64,000 nt of DNA, taken from positions 10,292,001-10,356,000 of the forward strand of contig NZ_CP107772.1 in NCBI RefSeq assembly GCF_036345155.1, given 5' to 3'. The notes under the pieces were generated by a model that ran no database searches, was not told where the DNA came from, and worked only from the letters and a program-made list of their open reading frames with translations. The translations under genes were made by a program, and so were the position numbers. Positions 36,132 through 46,135 of the stretch are shown piece after piece (position 1 is the stretch's first letter; each line of letters begins with the position of its first letter). The DNA is from Streptomyces sp. NBC_00582. Its GTDB lineage: Bacteria > Actinomycetota > Actinomycetes > Streptomycetales > Streptomycetaceae.

Positions 36132-38018
36132 ATGGACGCGTATGCCGACAGCTACGCAGCAAGCCTCAAGGACCCGCAGCGGTTCTGGCTCGATGCCGCA
36201 CACGCCGTCACCTGGTCACGTACACCGCGAAGGGCGCTGGACGACAGCCGCCCACCGTTCTACCGCTGGTTCCCCGACGGGGAGCTGAACACCTGTTACA
36301 ACGCGCTGGACCGGCACGTCGAGGCCGGGCACGGCGAACGGCCGGCCCTCCGCTACGATTCCCCCGTCACCGGCGCCACGGCGGCATACACCTACGCCGA
36401 ACTCCGGGACGAGGTCGCACGGTTCGCCGGAGTCCTGCGCGACCAAGGTGTCGGCAAGGGCGACCGGGTGGTCGTCTACATGCCGATGATCCCGCAGGCG
36501 GTCGTCGCGATGCTCGCCTGCGCCCGGCTGGGCGCGGTGCACTCGGTCGTCTTCGGCGGGTTCGCGCCCAGGGAACTCGCCGCGCGCATCACCGACGCCG
36601 CTCCCAAGATCCTGGTCACCGCCTCCTGCGGGATCGAGCCCGGCCGGGTGATCGCCTACAAGCCGATCGTGGACGAGGCGATCGCCGCCTCGGACCACCC
36701 GCCCACCTCCGTCGTGGTGCTGCAGCGTGAGCGCCTGCGCGCGGACCTGGGTCCGCGGGACCACGACTGGGACGCGCTGATGGCGAATGCCCGTCCCGCC
36801 CCGTGCGTCGACGTGGCGGCCACCGACCCGCTGTACGTGCTGTACACCTCCGGTACGACCGGTCGGCCCAAGGGAGTGGTCCGCGACAACGGCGGCCACG
36901 CCGTGGCCCTGACCTGGTCGATGAAGAACATCTACGACATCGGCCCCGGCGACGTGTGGTGGAGCGCCTCCGACGTCGGCTGGGTCGTCGGCCACTCGTA
37001 CATCGTCTACGGGCCCCTGCTGGTCGGTGCCACCACCGTCCTCTACGAGGGCAAGCCGGTCGGCACACCGGATGCCGGAGCCTTCTGGCGCGTGATCTCC
37101 CAGTACGGCGTCAAGGCACTCTTCACGGCCCCCACGGGAATCCGGGCGATCAAGAGGCTCGACCCCCAGGGAGGCGAAGTCGCCAAGTACGACCTCTCCG
37201 GTTTCACGGCGCTGTTCCTCGCGGGGGAGCGGCTCGACCCGGAGACCTACCGCTGGGCGTCGTCGATCCTGGGTGTGCCGGTGGTTGACCACTGGTGGCA
37301 GACCGAGACCGGGTGGGCGGTGGCGGCCAACCCGCGAGGACTTCAGGAACTCCCGATCAAGCCCGGGTCACCGACGGTGCCGATGCCGGGATACGACGTC
37401 GAGATCCTCAGCCCCTCCGGCGAGGTCCTGCCGCCGCGCACCGAGGGCGCCATCTGCCTCAGGCTCCCCCTGCCCCCGGGCACCCTGCTGACTCTCTGGG
37501 GAGACGACGACCGCTACGTCGAGTCGTACCTGTCCCGCTTCCCCGGCCACTACAGCACCGGAGACGGCGGATACATCGACGAGGACGGCTACCTGTTCGT
37601 CATGGGCCGCACCGACGACGTGATCAACGTGGCCGGCCACCGCCTGTCCACCGGTTCCATGGAAGCGGTCCTCGGGGAACACCCGGCGGTCGCCGAGTGC
37701 GCGGTGATCGGTGTCCACGACGCACTCAAGGGCCAGGTCCCCCATGGCCTGGTGGTCCTCAAGGCCGGCGCGGACGTCGAGCCGGACACGCTCCGCGCCG
37801 AGCTGGTCGCGGCCGTACGACGGGACATCGGACCCGTGGCCGCATTCAAGGAGGTGTCGATCGTGGATGCCCTGCCGAAGACCCGCTCCGGAAAGATCCT
37901 GCGCAAGTCGCTGCGGGCCATCGCCGACGGCCGGGTGGAACCGACACCGTCCACGATCGAGGATCCCGGCGTACTGGATGTCCTCAGGCGGGTCCTGGCG
38001 CCGCCGCCCACGAATTGA
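36132..38018 (+). CDS. Acetyl/propionyl-CoA synthetase
   Basis: 628 residues of the AMP-forming ACS family. The ATP loop is Y-T-S-G-T-T-G-R-P-K-G-V-V-R, the acyl-binding region includes W-W-S-A-S-D-V-G-W-V-V-G-H and W-W-Q-T-E-T-G-W, and the C-terminal acetylatable lysine is in P-K-T-R-S-G-K-I-L-R-K. The general pattern (V-R-D-N-G-G) is nearer propionyl-CoA synthetase (PrpE) than Acs. It would activate the acid made by the aldehyde dehydrogenase. The ATG at 36132 has GGGAG upstream. Confidence 0.92.
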   Translation: MDAYADSYAASLKDPQRFWLDAAHAVTWSRTPRRALDDSRPPFYRWFPDGELNTCYNALDRHVEAGHGERPALRYDSPVTGATAAYTYAELRDEVARFAGVLRDQGVGKGDRVVVYMPMIPQAVVAMLACARLGAVHSVVFGGFAPRELAARITDAAPKILVTASCGIEPGRVIAYKPIVDEAIAASDHPPTSVVVLQRERLRADLGPRDHDWDALMANARPAPCVDVAATDPLYVLYTSGTTGRPKGVVRDNGGHAVALTWSMKNIYDIGPGDVWWSASDVGWVVGHSYIVYGPLLVGATTVLYEGKPVGTPDAGAFWRVISQYGVKALFTAPTGIRAIKRLDPQGGEVAKYDLSGFTALFLAGERLDPETYRWASSILGVPVVDHWWQTETGWAVAANPRGLQELPIKPGSPTVPMPGYDVEILSPSGEVLPPRTEGAICLRLPLPPGTLLTLWGDDDRYVESYLSRFPGHYSTGDGGYIDEDGYLFVMGRTDDVINVAGHRLSTGSMEAVLGEHPAVAECAVIGVHDALKGQVPHGLVVLKAGADVEPDTLRAELVAAVRRDIGPVAAFKEVSIVDALPKTRSGKILRKSLRAIADGRVEPTPSTIEDPGVLDVLRRVLAPPPTN

Positions 38019-38067
38019 CGACTTGCACCTCCATCAGCGAAGCACCCCAGCAGAAGGAAGACACGCC

Positions 38068-38946
38068 ATGGCGATGGCCAACACGGTGGATCTGGTGACC
38101 GCGGCACAGAACGGCGCATACGCAGTCCCCGCCGTCAACATCGTTGACGATCTCTCCGCACGGGCCGTCGTCCAGGCGGCCGAGGCGGCGCAGTCGCCGA
38201 TCATCCTGCAAACCTCGGTCAAGACAGTGAGGAGCGTGGGCCTCACCCTGCTGGCGGCGATCGCCCGGTCGGCTGCGCAGAGCGTGCGCGTGCCCGTCGC
38301 GCTCCATCTCGACCACTGCCCCGACCGGGAAGTGATCACCCAAGTGATCGGGGCCGGTTGGACATCTGTCCTGTTCGACGCGTCGGACCGTTCCCTGGAA
38401 CAGGCTCGGAAGGAGACCGCCGAGGTGGTGGCCGAGGCTCATGAGGCGGGCGTCGGCGTCGAGTCCGAGATCGAGAACATCATCGGTGTCGAGGACGGGG
38501 TCGGGTCCGACGAGGCGAAGCACTCCTACTCGGTCGGACAACTCGTCGAGGTTGCGCACGAGACCGGCACCGACATGATCGCCCCCCAACTCGGCACCGC
38601 GCACGGCCTGTACAGCGCGGCACCGGTCCTGCAGTTCCACCGCGTCGAGAGTTTGCGCGCGCTCACCGATCTCCCGGTCGTGCTGCACGGCGGCACCGGG
38701 CTGGCCGCGTCGGACTTCCGCCGGTTCATCGGCGCCGGCATATCAAAGATCAATATCTCCACCGCCCTCAAGATCGCCTACATGAAGGCGGCCCGGACCC
38801 ATCTCGCCACCGCGGAGGCCACCGGCAAGTGGGAGCCGGTCAAGATGTTCGACCAGATCTCCGCGGCGGTCACGGCGGTGACGCTGGAACACATCGACCT
38901 GTTCGGCAGCAGGGGCGCGGCGACCGCGAAGGCGGTGTCCGCATGA
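38068..38946 (+). CDS. Class II ketose-bisphosphate aldolase family protein
   Basis: 292 residues of the FbaA/GatY/KbaY zinc aldolase family. Zinc ligands are in A-L-H-L-D-H-C-P-D, the E-S-E-I-E-N-I-I-G block, G-T-A-H-G-L-Y and V-L-H-G-G-T-G-L. The family splits ketose phosphates to dihydroxyacetone phosphate plus an aldehyde. It is the second aldolase of the unit. The ATG at 38068 has GAAGGAAG upstream; an ATG at 38074 is also possible. It overlaps the next gene by ATGA. Confidence 0.9.
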   Translation: MAMANTVDLVTAAQNGAYAVPAVNIVDDLSARAVVQAAEAAQSPIILQTSVKTVRSVGLTLLAAIARSAAQSVRVPVALHLDHCPDREVITQVIGAGWTSVLFDASDRSLEQARKETAEVVAEAHEAGVGVESEIENIIGVEDGVGSDEAKHSYSVGQLVEVAHETGTDMIAPQLGTAHGLYSAAPVLQFHRVESLRALTDLPVVLHGGTGLAASDFRRFIGAGISKINISTALKIAYMKAARTHLATAEATGKWEPVKMFDQISAAVTAVTLEHIDLFGSRGAATAKAVSA

Positions 38947-39719
38947 GTGCCGACCGCGCCCTGATACTCGACTGCGACGGAGTGCTGGCCGACACCGAGC
39001 TCGACGGGCATCTCCTCGCCTTCAACCAGGCGTTCGCGGAGTTCGGCGCCCCCTTCCGGTGGACCGCGCGGGAGTACGCCGCGCTGCTGAAGACCGGCGG
39101 AGGCAAGGAGCGCCTCATGGCGTACCTGGCCGATCACCCCGCGATCGAACTGGCCGCTCCTGGTGCGGAGTTGGCCGACAAGGTCGCCGCCATCCACCGG
39201 CGCAAGAGTCAGATCTACATCCAGCTCGTCAACGACGGCGCGCTGCCCGGCCGACCGGGCGTGCGGCGCCTGATCACCGAGGCGCTCGACGCCGGCTGGC
39301 AGGTCGCCGTGGCCTCCACCTCGGCTCAGCACAGCGTCGAGGCGGTGCTGCGCTCGGTGGTCGGCGCCGACATCAGGGCCCGGATGAGCGGCGTCTACGC
39401 AGGGGACATCGTGCCCGCCAAGAAGCCCGCACCGGACATCTACCTGCTGGCCCTGCGCGAACTGGGCCGCTCGGCCGAGGAGGCAGTCGTCGTCGAGGAC
39501 TCCGAGTCCGGCGCGCTCGCCGCCGCCCGGGCGGGCCTCCCGCACCTCGTCACCACCAGCCACTTCACCGCCGACGACCCGTTCCCCGATGCTCGGACGG
39601 TCCTCTCCGACCTCGGCGAACCGGCAGCGCCGGCCGGTTTCCTGGCGGGCAAAGACGTACGCAACGACCAGGGCGTGGTCGACGTTCGCTCACTCCACAG
39701 GATCCTGGCCGAGGACTAG
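38943..39719 (+). CDS. HAD-superfamily phosphatase or phosphomutase (CbbY-like)
   Basis: 258 residues. Motif I is L-I-L-D-C-D-G-V-L-A-D-T-E with both aspartates, a cap domain follows, then V-A-S-T-S and the lysine in V-P-A-K-K-P-A-P-D-I-Y, and motif IV V-V-E-D-S-E-S-G-A. It is like CbbY/phosphoglycolate phosphatase or beta-phosphoglucomutase relatives. Coupled to the aldolase gene by an ATGA overlap and last in the unit. It may dephosphorylate a sugar phosphate or a dead-end product. Confidence 0.9.
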   Translation: MSADRALILDCDGVLADTELDGHLLAFNQAFAEFGAPFRWTAREYAALLKTGGGKERLMAYLADHPAIELAAPGAELADKVAAIHRRKSQIYIQLVNDGALPGRPGVRRLITEALDAGWQVAVASTSAQHSVEAVLRSVVGADIRARMSGVYAGDIVPAKKPAPDIYLLALRELGRSAEEAVVVEDSESGALAAARAGLPHLVTTSHFTADDPFPDARTVLSDLGEPAAPAGFLAGKDVRNDQGVVDVRSLHRILAED

Positions 39720-40022
39720 CCAATCGGCGCAGGCGCCCGGGCTGGTCCGAAGGCGCACACGGCTCGCCTGCTTCAGGACGTCCGGGCGTCGGCCCGGACG
39801 TCCCCACACCTGATGGCCCCGGCAGGCTCGGCCCACGTACTGCCACCGGCGAATCGGCCGGGCGACGTGCCATGGGAGCACCCGCAAGGTGATCGCCGGC
39901 TGTCGCGGAGCCGCAGCCAGATCGAAGGAGGGTGTCCGTCCGCCCTGGTGGCGAACCGGCTTTCCCTGCAACGAGCCCGCCACTCGGCGCTGTCCAGCCG
40001 GTACGGCACGACAGCGCGAGGT

Positions 40023-40062
40023 CCCCCCTTTCGCCCGCGGGTGCCGGTGGGCGAAAGGGGGG
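40023..40062. terminator. Bidirectional terminator between convergent operons
   Basis: CCCCCCTTTCGCCC (40023-40036) pairs perfectly with GGGCGAAAGGGGGG (40049-40062), 14 bp around a 12-nt loop, between the HAD gene (plus) and the RND gene (minus). The 300 bp before it (39720-40022) hold no supported gene. Confidence 0.85.
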
Positions 40063-40078
40063 ATCCGGGGACGTCGGA

Positions 40079-43000
40079 TCAGGACACGAGGGTTGGGGAC
40101 TGAGCCGGTTCAGGAGCCGCGCGCCGGGCTTTGCGGCGTTCGCGGCGGGTCTCGACCATGGTGTAGAGGGTCGGGATCAGGAGGAGGGTCAGTGCCGTGG
40201 AGCTGACCAGCCCACCGATGACGACCACAGCGAGCGGCTGGGAGATGAACCCGCCGGAGTCAGTGATGCCGAGGGCCATCGGGGTGAGGGCGAAGATGGT
40301 CGCCAGCGCGGTCATGAGGATGGGCCGCAGCCTGCGTCGGCCGCCTTCCTGGACGGCTTCGATGACGGGCACGCCCTGCTCGCGGTACTGGTTGACGAGG
40401 TCCACGAGCACCACCGCGTTGGTGACCACGATGCCGATGAGCATCAGCAGGCCGATCAGCGCGGCGACCCCGAGCGGCGTACCGGTCACCGCGAGCAGGA
40501 GGAAGGCGCCGGTGAAGGCGAACGGGACGGACACGAGCAGCACCAGCGTCTGCCGGATGCTGCGGAAGACCGCCACGAGCACCAGGAAGACGAGCGCGAT
40601 CGCCGCCACCATGGCCAGGATGAGCGAGGAGAAGGCGCCGCTCTGGCTGGAGGTGACACCGCCCATGGAGTAGGTGACGCCCGAGGGCAGGTCGACCTTC
40701 TTCACGGCGTTCTCGACCGCGGTGCTGGCCGCGCCCGTGTTGTCGCCGACGGGCGTGGCCGAGATGGTGACGGCCTGGCTGTCATCGACGCGGGTGCGCT
40801 TGACGGGGGCCTCGACCTGGGTGACGGTGGCGACCTTGGCCAGGCGGACCTCACCCTGCGAGGTGCTGACCTGTAGTGCCTTCAGGGCGCTGACGGTGTC
40901 GGGGGTGTTGTCGGCGTTCTTGATGACGACGTCGTGCTGGGTGTCGTCGAAGGTCACCTGGGTGGCGGTGGTGCCCTGCAGAGCCTGGCTGACGGTCGAG
41001 GCCAGTGTGGAGTCGCTGACCCCGTACTCGGCGGCCGCCTCGCCCTTGGCCTTGACCGAGATCTCGGGCGCCTCCTTGGCCAGGTCGCTCGTCACCCCGG
41101 TCACCTGGTCGACCTTGTCGAGCGCCTTCACGACGCGCTGACTCGCGGTGCTCAGGGCAGCTTCGTCCTGGCCCTTGAGGGTGAGTTCGATGTCGCTGCT
41201 GGAGCCGCCCACACCGGCCTGGGTGAACGACATGTCGCCGATGCCGCTGAGCTTGTCGAATTTCGACTTCAGATCGTTCTGGATGGCGGCGGAGTCGGTG
41301 CCGCTCTTGAGGGCCAGCGTGTAGGAGGCGCTGTTGCTGCCGCTCGAACCGCCGCCGAACGACATGGCGGAGTCGCCCTGCGAACCGATGGTGACCTGGT
41401 ACGCGGACACGCCGTCCTCGTGCGCGAGGATCTTCTCGACCTTCTTGGCCGCCACGTCGGTGGTCTCGAGGTCGGTGTTCGCCGACAGGGTCTGGGTCAG
41501 GCTCAGGGAGCTTGCGCTGTCGTTGCCGAGGAAGCTGGTCTTCAGGGTGCCGAGCAGGCTGACGGTGACGACGAACACGACGACGGCCATGGCGATCACG
41601 GACTTGCGGTGCTTCACGGCCCAGTTGACGACGGGAACGTAGCGCCGGGAGAGCAGGCTGTCGCGCTCCTCCGCTTCGGCCCGGCGGCGGAACTCCTCCG
41701 GGTTCGTTCCCGCGGCCTCCTTGGGAGGCCTGAGGAACCAGTAGGCCAGCGCCGGCACGATGGTCAGCGAGACCAGCAGCGAGGCCAGCATGGCGACGAC
41801 CACGGTGAAGCAGAACGGCCGGAAGAGCTGTCCCACCAGGCCGCTGACCAGGCCGATGGGAATGAAGACGGAGACGGTGGTGATGGTCGAGGCGGTGACC
41901 GCGGTGGCGACCTCGCGCACCGCGGTGAGGACGGCCTGCTTCTTCTCCTCCCCGTAGCCGAGGTGGCGCTTGATGTTCTCCAGCACCACGATCGAGTCGT
42001 CCACGACGCGTCCGACGGCCATCGTGAGCGCCCCGAGGGTGAGGATGTTCAGCGAGTAGCTCTGCCACCAGAGCCCGATCATCGCGATCAGCAGCGACAG
42101 CGGGATGGACACGGACGTGACCAGCGTGGAGCGGGCCGACCGGAGGAAGATCAGGATCACGATCATGGCCATGAAGAGGCCGAGCACGCCCTCTTCGAGA
42201 AGGCCGACCACGGACTTGTGAACCTGCGGTCCGTTGTCCGAGATGACGGTCAGCTTCGTCTGATGGCCGAGGGTCTTCTCCAGGTCGGAGAGCTTGTCCC
42301 GGACGCCCGTGGAGACGGAGGAGGAGCTGCCGTCCTGGCTGAGCGTGATGGACAGGCCCAGGCTGGACCGGCCGTCGGTGCGGGTGACGGAGGTGACGGT
42401 GGCGCTCTGCAGTGACACCGACGCCACGTCCTTCAGCTGCACGGGTGCCGCGGACGAGGAGGTGGTGGTCCCGCTGCCGCTCGCCGAACCCGCGAAACCG
42501 CTCTGTGCGGAGCCCATGGACGAGGAACCGGTGGACGAGCTGGACGGGCTGAGCCACAGGTCCTCGATCTGCTGCAGGGCGGAGCTCGAATCGCCGACCT
42601 GGACACTGACGGTCTTGTGGTTCGAGGTCACCGATCCGGCGGCCGAGGTGGAGTTGTCGGCACTCAGCGCGGAGCTGATCGACTGGGTGGTCAGGCCGTG
42701 CTTCTTCAGCTTGCCGGCGTCGGGGGTGATGACGACCTGCCGGTCGGTCTCCCCGGACAGAGTGACCTTGTTGACCCCGGAGACCTGCTTCAGCTTCGGC
42801 TCGACCGTGTTCTGGAGAGCCTTCGCCAGTTGCTGCGAACTCTGGTCGGAACTCGCCGCCAGCGTCATCGTCGGCATGGCGTCGGTGCTGCCCGTCTGCA
42901 CCTGGGGCGAGACGCCGCTGGGCAGCTGCGAGGAGATTCTGGAGATGGCCGTCTGTACGTCGTTCGCCTTGCTGGTGAGGTCGGCACCGTAGTTGAACTC

Positions 43001-43282
43001 GACGGACACCTGGGCCGAGCCCTGCTGAGAGGTGGAGGTCACCGACTTGACCGCGGAGACGCCCTGCACGGCACTTTCGATCGGCTTGACGACCTGGCTC
43101 TCCACCACCTCGGGCGAGGCACCCTGATATGTCGCGGTCACGGCGACCGTGGGGATGGACAGGTCGGGCAGCAACTGCTGTTTCAGCGCAGAGGCGCCGT
43201 ACGCGCCCACGCCGATGACGATGATCGTGATCAGTGCCACCAGTTTTCTGTTGGCGAGGCTGATCCTGGACAGCCATGACAT
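40079..43282 (-). CDS. RND efflux permease (HAE1/AcrB-like)
   Basis: 1067 residues. The N-terminal helix (V-A-L-I-T-I-I-V-I-G-V-G-A-Y-G) is followed by a large extracytoplasmic loop, then the helix cluster with V-G-R-V-V-D-D-S-I-V-V-L-E-N-I (the proton-relay Asp pair of helix 4), and the same arrangement repeats in the second half. A serine/glycine-rich insertion near residues 270-300 is unusual. No membrane-fusion protein gene is adjacent, as is usual for actinobacterial RND pumps. ATG 43282 has GGAGGA upstream. The two-component genes next to it are a likely control. Confidence 0.92.
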   Translation of the reverse strand: MSWLSRISLANRKLVALITIIVIGVGAYGASALKQQLLPDLSIPTVAVTATYQGASPEVVESQVVKPIESAVQGVSAVKSVTSTSQQGSAQVSVEFNYGADLTSKANDVQTAISRISSQLPSGVSPQVQTGSTDAMPTMTLAASSDQSSQQLAKALQNTVEPKLKQVSGVNKVTLSGETDRQVVITPDAGKLKKHGLTTQSISSALSADNSTSAAGSVTSNHKTVSVQVGDSSSALQQIEDLWLSPSSSSTGSSSMGSAQSGFAGSASGSGTTTSSSAAPVQLKDVASVSLQSATVTSVTRTDGRSSLGLSITLSQDGSSSSVSTGVRDKLSDLEKTLGHQTKLTVISDNGPQVHKSVVGLLEEGVLGLFMAMIVILIFLRSARSTLVTSVSIPLSLLIAMIGLWWQSYSLNILTLGALTMAVGRVVDDSIVVLENIKRHLGYGEEKKQAVLTAVREVATAVTASTITTVSVFIPIGLVSGLVGQLFRPFCFTVVVAMLASLLVSLTIVPALAYWFLRPPKEAAGTNPEEFRRRAEAEERDSLLSRRYVPVVNWAVKHRKSVIAMAVVVFVVTVSLLGTLKTSFLGNDSASSLSLTQTLSANTDLETTDVAAKKVEKILAHEDGVSAYQVTIGSQGDSAMSFGGGSSGSNSASYTLALKSGTDSAAIQNDLKSKFDKLSGIGDMSFTQAGVGGSSSDIELTLKGQDEAALSTASQRVVKALDKVDQVTGVTSDLAKEAPEISVKAKGEAAAEYGVSDSTLASTVSQALQGTTATQVTFDDTQHDVVIKNADNTPDTVSALKALQVSTSQGEVRLAKVATVTQVEAPVKRTRVDDSQAVTISATPVGDNTGAASTAVENAVKKVDLPSGVTYSMGGVTSSQSGAFSSLILAMVAAIALVFLVLVAVFRSIRQTLVLLVSVPFAFTGAFLLLAVTGTPLGVAALIGLLMLIGIVVTNAVVLVDLVNQYREQGVPVIEAVQEGGRRRLRPILMTALATIFALTPMALGITDSGGFISQPLAVVVIGGLVSSTALTLLLIPTLYTMVETRRERRKARRAAPEPAQSPTLVS

Positions 43283-43426
43283 GCGAGGGTCCTCCGGGGA
43301 TGAGCTAGAGCGGCGCGGTCGGTGTGCACGTGCCGCGTCGGGCCCAGCCTTTCGGTCCGCCGCGCCGGCTGTCGTCGGAGCACTGCGGTGCATCGCGGCT
43401 ACCGCGAACGCGGTAGCCCGTCATCC

Positions 43427-44101
43427 TCAGGGCCCATCGCCCGGCCGGATCAGTCCGCTCTCGTACGCGATGACCACGAGCTGCGCCCGCTCACTGACCT
43501 TGAGTTTGGTCATCGCCCGGTTGATGTGTGTCTTCACCGTGTGCGGGCTCAGATGGAGCCGCCCGGAGATGTCGTCGTTGGTCAGCCCACGGCCGACCAG
43601 GGTGAGGATCTCCTGCTCGCGAGGTGTGAGGACGTGCAGGCGCTCGGTCTGCTGTTTCCAGGCCGGCTCGACGTGCCGCTGGAAGCGGGCCATCAGCGCC
43701 CTGGTCGCCGTAGCGGACAGCAGGGCTTCGCCTCTGGCGATCGTCTCGATGGCGTCCACCAGCTCCTGCGGGTCGGTGCCCTTGCCGATGAATCCGCTGG
43801 CGCCGGCCCGGATCGCCTCCGCCACGTACTCGTCCACCTCGAAAGTGGTCAGGATCAGCACCTTGACGTCGACGGTCCGCTCGTCCGAGGCGAGTATCCG
43901 AGTGGCCTCCAGGCCGTCGACCACCGGCATCCGAATGTCCATCAGCACCACGTCGGCCCGCTGCTCACGTGCCAGTTCGACGGCCTCGGCGCCGTTGGCG
44001 GCCTCGCCCACCACCTGCATGCCGGGCGTGTTGTCCACCAGGAGCCGCAGCGTGCCGCGCAGCAGGGCCTGGTCGTCGGCCAGGACGACGCGGATCGTCA
44101 T
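43427..44101 (-). CDS. Response regulator, NarL/LuxR type
   Basis: 224 residues. The receiver domain has D-D-Q near the start and the phospho-acceptor Asp in V-V-L-M-D-I-R-M-P. The C-terminal LuxR helix-turn-helix is L-T-P-R-E-Q-E-I-L, then N-D-D-I-S-G-R-L-H-L-S-P-H-T-V-K-T-H. The ATG overlaps the TGA of the kinase gene (ATGA). It probably regulates the RND permease gene located 145 bp downstream. Confidence 0.93.
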   Translation of the reverse strand: MTIRVVLADDQALLRGTLRLLVDNTPGMQVVGEAANGAEAVELAREQRADVVLMDIRMPVVDGLEATRILASDERTVDVKVLILTTFEVDEYVAEAIRAGASGFIGKGTDPQELVDAIETIARGEALLSATATRALMARFQRHVEPAWKQQTERLHVLTPREQEILTLVGRGLTNDDISGRLHLSPHTVKTHINRAMTKLKVSERAQLVVIAYESGLIRPGDGP

Positions 44102-45315
44102 TCCGCCTCCCGACCGGTGTCACGGGCGCGGCCCAACGGCAGCCTGACCTCCACGACGAACCCCCCGGACGAGTCGGGGCCGATCGTGGCCCGGCCGCCG
44201 ACCGCTGCGCTGCGCTCCCGGATGCTGATGAGACCGCGCCCGGTGCCGCCGGCGTCCAGGCCGCGGAGAACCGGCGACACCACGGCGGGAGGGCCGTTCT
44301 CCACGGTGACGCGGAGGCTGTCGTGGCCGAAGCCCAGCCGTACGCGGGCTTGTCCGGCTCCGGCGTGCTTGCAGACATTGGTGAGCGCCTCCTGGACGAT
44401 GCGGTAGGCGGCCACGTCCACAGCCATGGGCACGGGCTGTCTCTCGCCCTCCCGCTCGACCTCGACCTTCAGCCCCGCGTGGGCGAACGACTGGACCAGT
44501 TCGCCCACGCGGTCGAGCCCGGGCACCGGGTCGCGAGGCGGATCGGCGTCGTCCCCGGGCCTGCTCAGCAGGCCGACCATGGTGCGCAACTCGTCGAGCG
44601 CCTGCTTGGAACCGTCCCGGATACTGCGCAGCGACTCGGTCGCCAGGGTGGGGGTTCGCTCGCCCAGGTGGAGGGCGACACCGGCCTGGGTGGTGATCAG
44701 GGTCAGCTCATGCGCGACCACGTCGTGCAGCTCACGGGCGATGCGCAGACGTTCCTCCGCGACCCGTCGCTCCGCTTCCTCCTCCCGGGTGCGCTCGGCC
44801 CGCAGCGCGCGCTCCTCCAGCGCGATCACATAGGCGTGCCGGATGCGCGCCGCGTACCCGATGGCCGTGGCCAACCCTACCCAGGTCAGGGGAACCACCC
44901 GTTGGGGCCCGAACAGCGGTCCGCTGCCCCAGGCCATCGATGCGGTCAGCAGGCAGACCATGACGACCAGAGCGGCGGTCCACGCGGGCTTGCGGTCGAA
45001 ACACCGCGCGACGTGGTACATGGCCACGATGAGCGCGGGTATGAACGGGAGCGCGGCGTGGCCGGCCGCCTGGGAGCCCACGGTCACCAGGGTGAGCGCA
45101 CCAAGCGTCCACCACGGTGCTCGCCTCCGGCACAGCAGTGATACGCCGCCGGCGGCGGGCAGGATGAAGGCCGCCAGGGTGAAGCGTGTCGCGGCGTCGC
45201 CGGAGACGGGCGGGTTCATCGACATCGCCGCGACCACACAGACCAGCACGACGAGTACGCACTCCTGCCACCAGGAACGCAGGCGGACCTCGCCGCGGGC
45301 ACCGAGGGCTCTCAT
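44098..45315 (-). CDS. Sensor histidine kinase, NarX/DesK-like
   Basis: 405 residues. Four to six hydrophobic segments occupy the first 160 residues. A coiled stretch rich in E-E-R-A-L-R-A-E-R-T leads to the HisKA_3 phospho-acceptor R-E-L-H-D-V-V-A-H, and an HATPase domain (Q-E-A-L-T-N-V-C-K-H-A-G, then G-R-G-L-I-S-I-R-E-R) ends the protein. It has no large extracellular domain, so it probably senses a membrane or intramembrane signal. Pairs with the overlapping response regulator. Confidence 0.93.
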   Translation of the reverse strand: MRALGARGEVRLRSWWQECVLVVLVCVVAAMSMNPPVSGDAATRFTLAAFILPAAGGVSLLCRRRAPWWTLGALTLVTVGSQAAGHAALPFIPALIVAMYHVARCFDRKPAWTAALVVMVCLLTASMAWGSGPLFGPQRVVPLTWVGLATAIGYAARIRHAYVIALEERALRAERTREEEAERRVAEERLRIARELHDVVAHELTLITTQAGVALHLGERTPTLATESLRSIRDGSKQALDELRTMVGLLSRPGDDADPPRDPVPGLDRVGELVQSFAHAGLKVEVEREGERQPVPMAVDVAAYRIVQEALTNVCKHAGAGQARVRLGFGHDSLRVTVENGPPAVVSPVLRGLDAGGTGRGLISIRERSAAVGGRATIGPDSSGGFVVEVRLPLGRARDTGREAE

Positions 45316-45685
45316 GCCTCAAGCGTAAGGACGAGCTCGACCCAACACGTCACCTGTGTGCGGCAGCGCCCATGTACTGCGGACGCGGTATGCCCGGCCG
45401 TATGGACGTCCCTGAGGTAGTGGGCCCTGCCGGGTCATCCTCCGCCGGTGCGGGCGTCAGTACCCGGAACAGGAGTCGAACGGTGAGGAGCGCCGGTTAC
45501 GAAGGCTCAAGTTGATCCAGGCTCGCATCTCCTCGGGAGGTGAGCCAGCAGGTGGAAGTCATGGGGGCCGGCCCGGATCGTCTGTTTGCCCTTTAAAACA
45601 GTCCGGGCGTATTGTCTGAGTGCTTGAAGCGTCAAGCGTCTCCAGAGGGCGGCGCTCGCTTCTCGAACCCATCTAGGAGGTCCCC
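45316..45685. promoter_or_regulatory. Divergent intergenic region with hairpin and MarR-like operator
   Basis: It lies between the kinase (minus) and DUF6069 (plus) starts. At 45572-45607, CCCGGA and CTGTTT arms pair with AAACAG and TCCGGG around an AT-rich CCCTTTA loop. At 45622-45637 is GCTTGAAGCGTCAAGC, a perfect 6-4-6 dyad, about 50 nt before the DUF6069 start. The same dyad type precedes the MarR gene at 59.9 kb. Confidence 0.6.
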
Positions 45686-46135
45686 GTGCCTGGTTCCGTC
45701 TCCGATGCCGTCGAGTCCACCGCACCTGCCCAGCGCCCGAGCGCCCTGACCGTGGTCGGCGGGCTGCTCGCGGCTGCTGCCGCCGCCGCCGTGGGGAACG
45801 CGGTGGTCGCCCTCGTTGCGCATGCGGGCGGCGCGTCGCACGACTTCGCTCCGCTGACTCCGTCCGCCTACGTGCCGCTGACCGTGATCGGCGTCCTCCT
45901 CGGTGCCGTCGGCTGGGTGATCGTCCGTCGTGCGGCCAAGAATCCGACGGGCCTGCTGCGCTGGCTGGCGCCCGTTGTCGTGGTCGTCTCGTTCGTTCCC
46001 GACCTGGCTCTGCTCGGCGGGGGCATGGCCGGCAGCGGTCCGCTGGCCATCGTGGCGCTGATGGTGATGCACGTCGTGGTGGGGGCAGTGGCCGTTTTCG
46101 GCTATCGGCGCGTCCTGCCGCTACCGGTCCGCTGA
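45686..46135 (+). CDS. DUF6069 small membrane protein
   Basis: 149 residues with four hydrophobic segments (A-L-T-V-V-G-G-L-L-A-A-A, L-T-V-I-G-V-L-L-G-A-V-G-W-V, W-L-A-P-V-V-V-V-V-S-F, A-L-M-V-M-H-V-V-V-G-A). Features fit the DUF6069 family of actinobacterial membrane proteins of unknown function. AGGAGG lies 5 nt before the GTG at 45686. The dyad GCTTGA-N4-TCAAGC upstream suggests repression by a MarR-type regulator, possibly the one encoded at 59.95 kb. Confidence 0.75.
   Translation: MPGSVSDAVESTAPAQRPSALTVVGGLLAAAAAAAVGNAVVALVAHAGGASHDFAPLTPSAYVPLTVIGVLLGAVGWVIVRRAAKNPTGLLRWLAPVVVVVSFVPDLALLGGGMAGSGPLAIVALMVMHVVVGAVAVFGYRRVLPLPVR

Noticed and set aside
40934..42415. 493-codon plus-strand frame
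   Set aside because: It is antisense to the RND permease, which has clear family motifs throughout.
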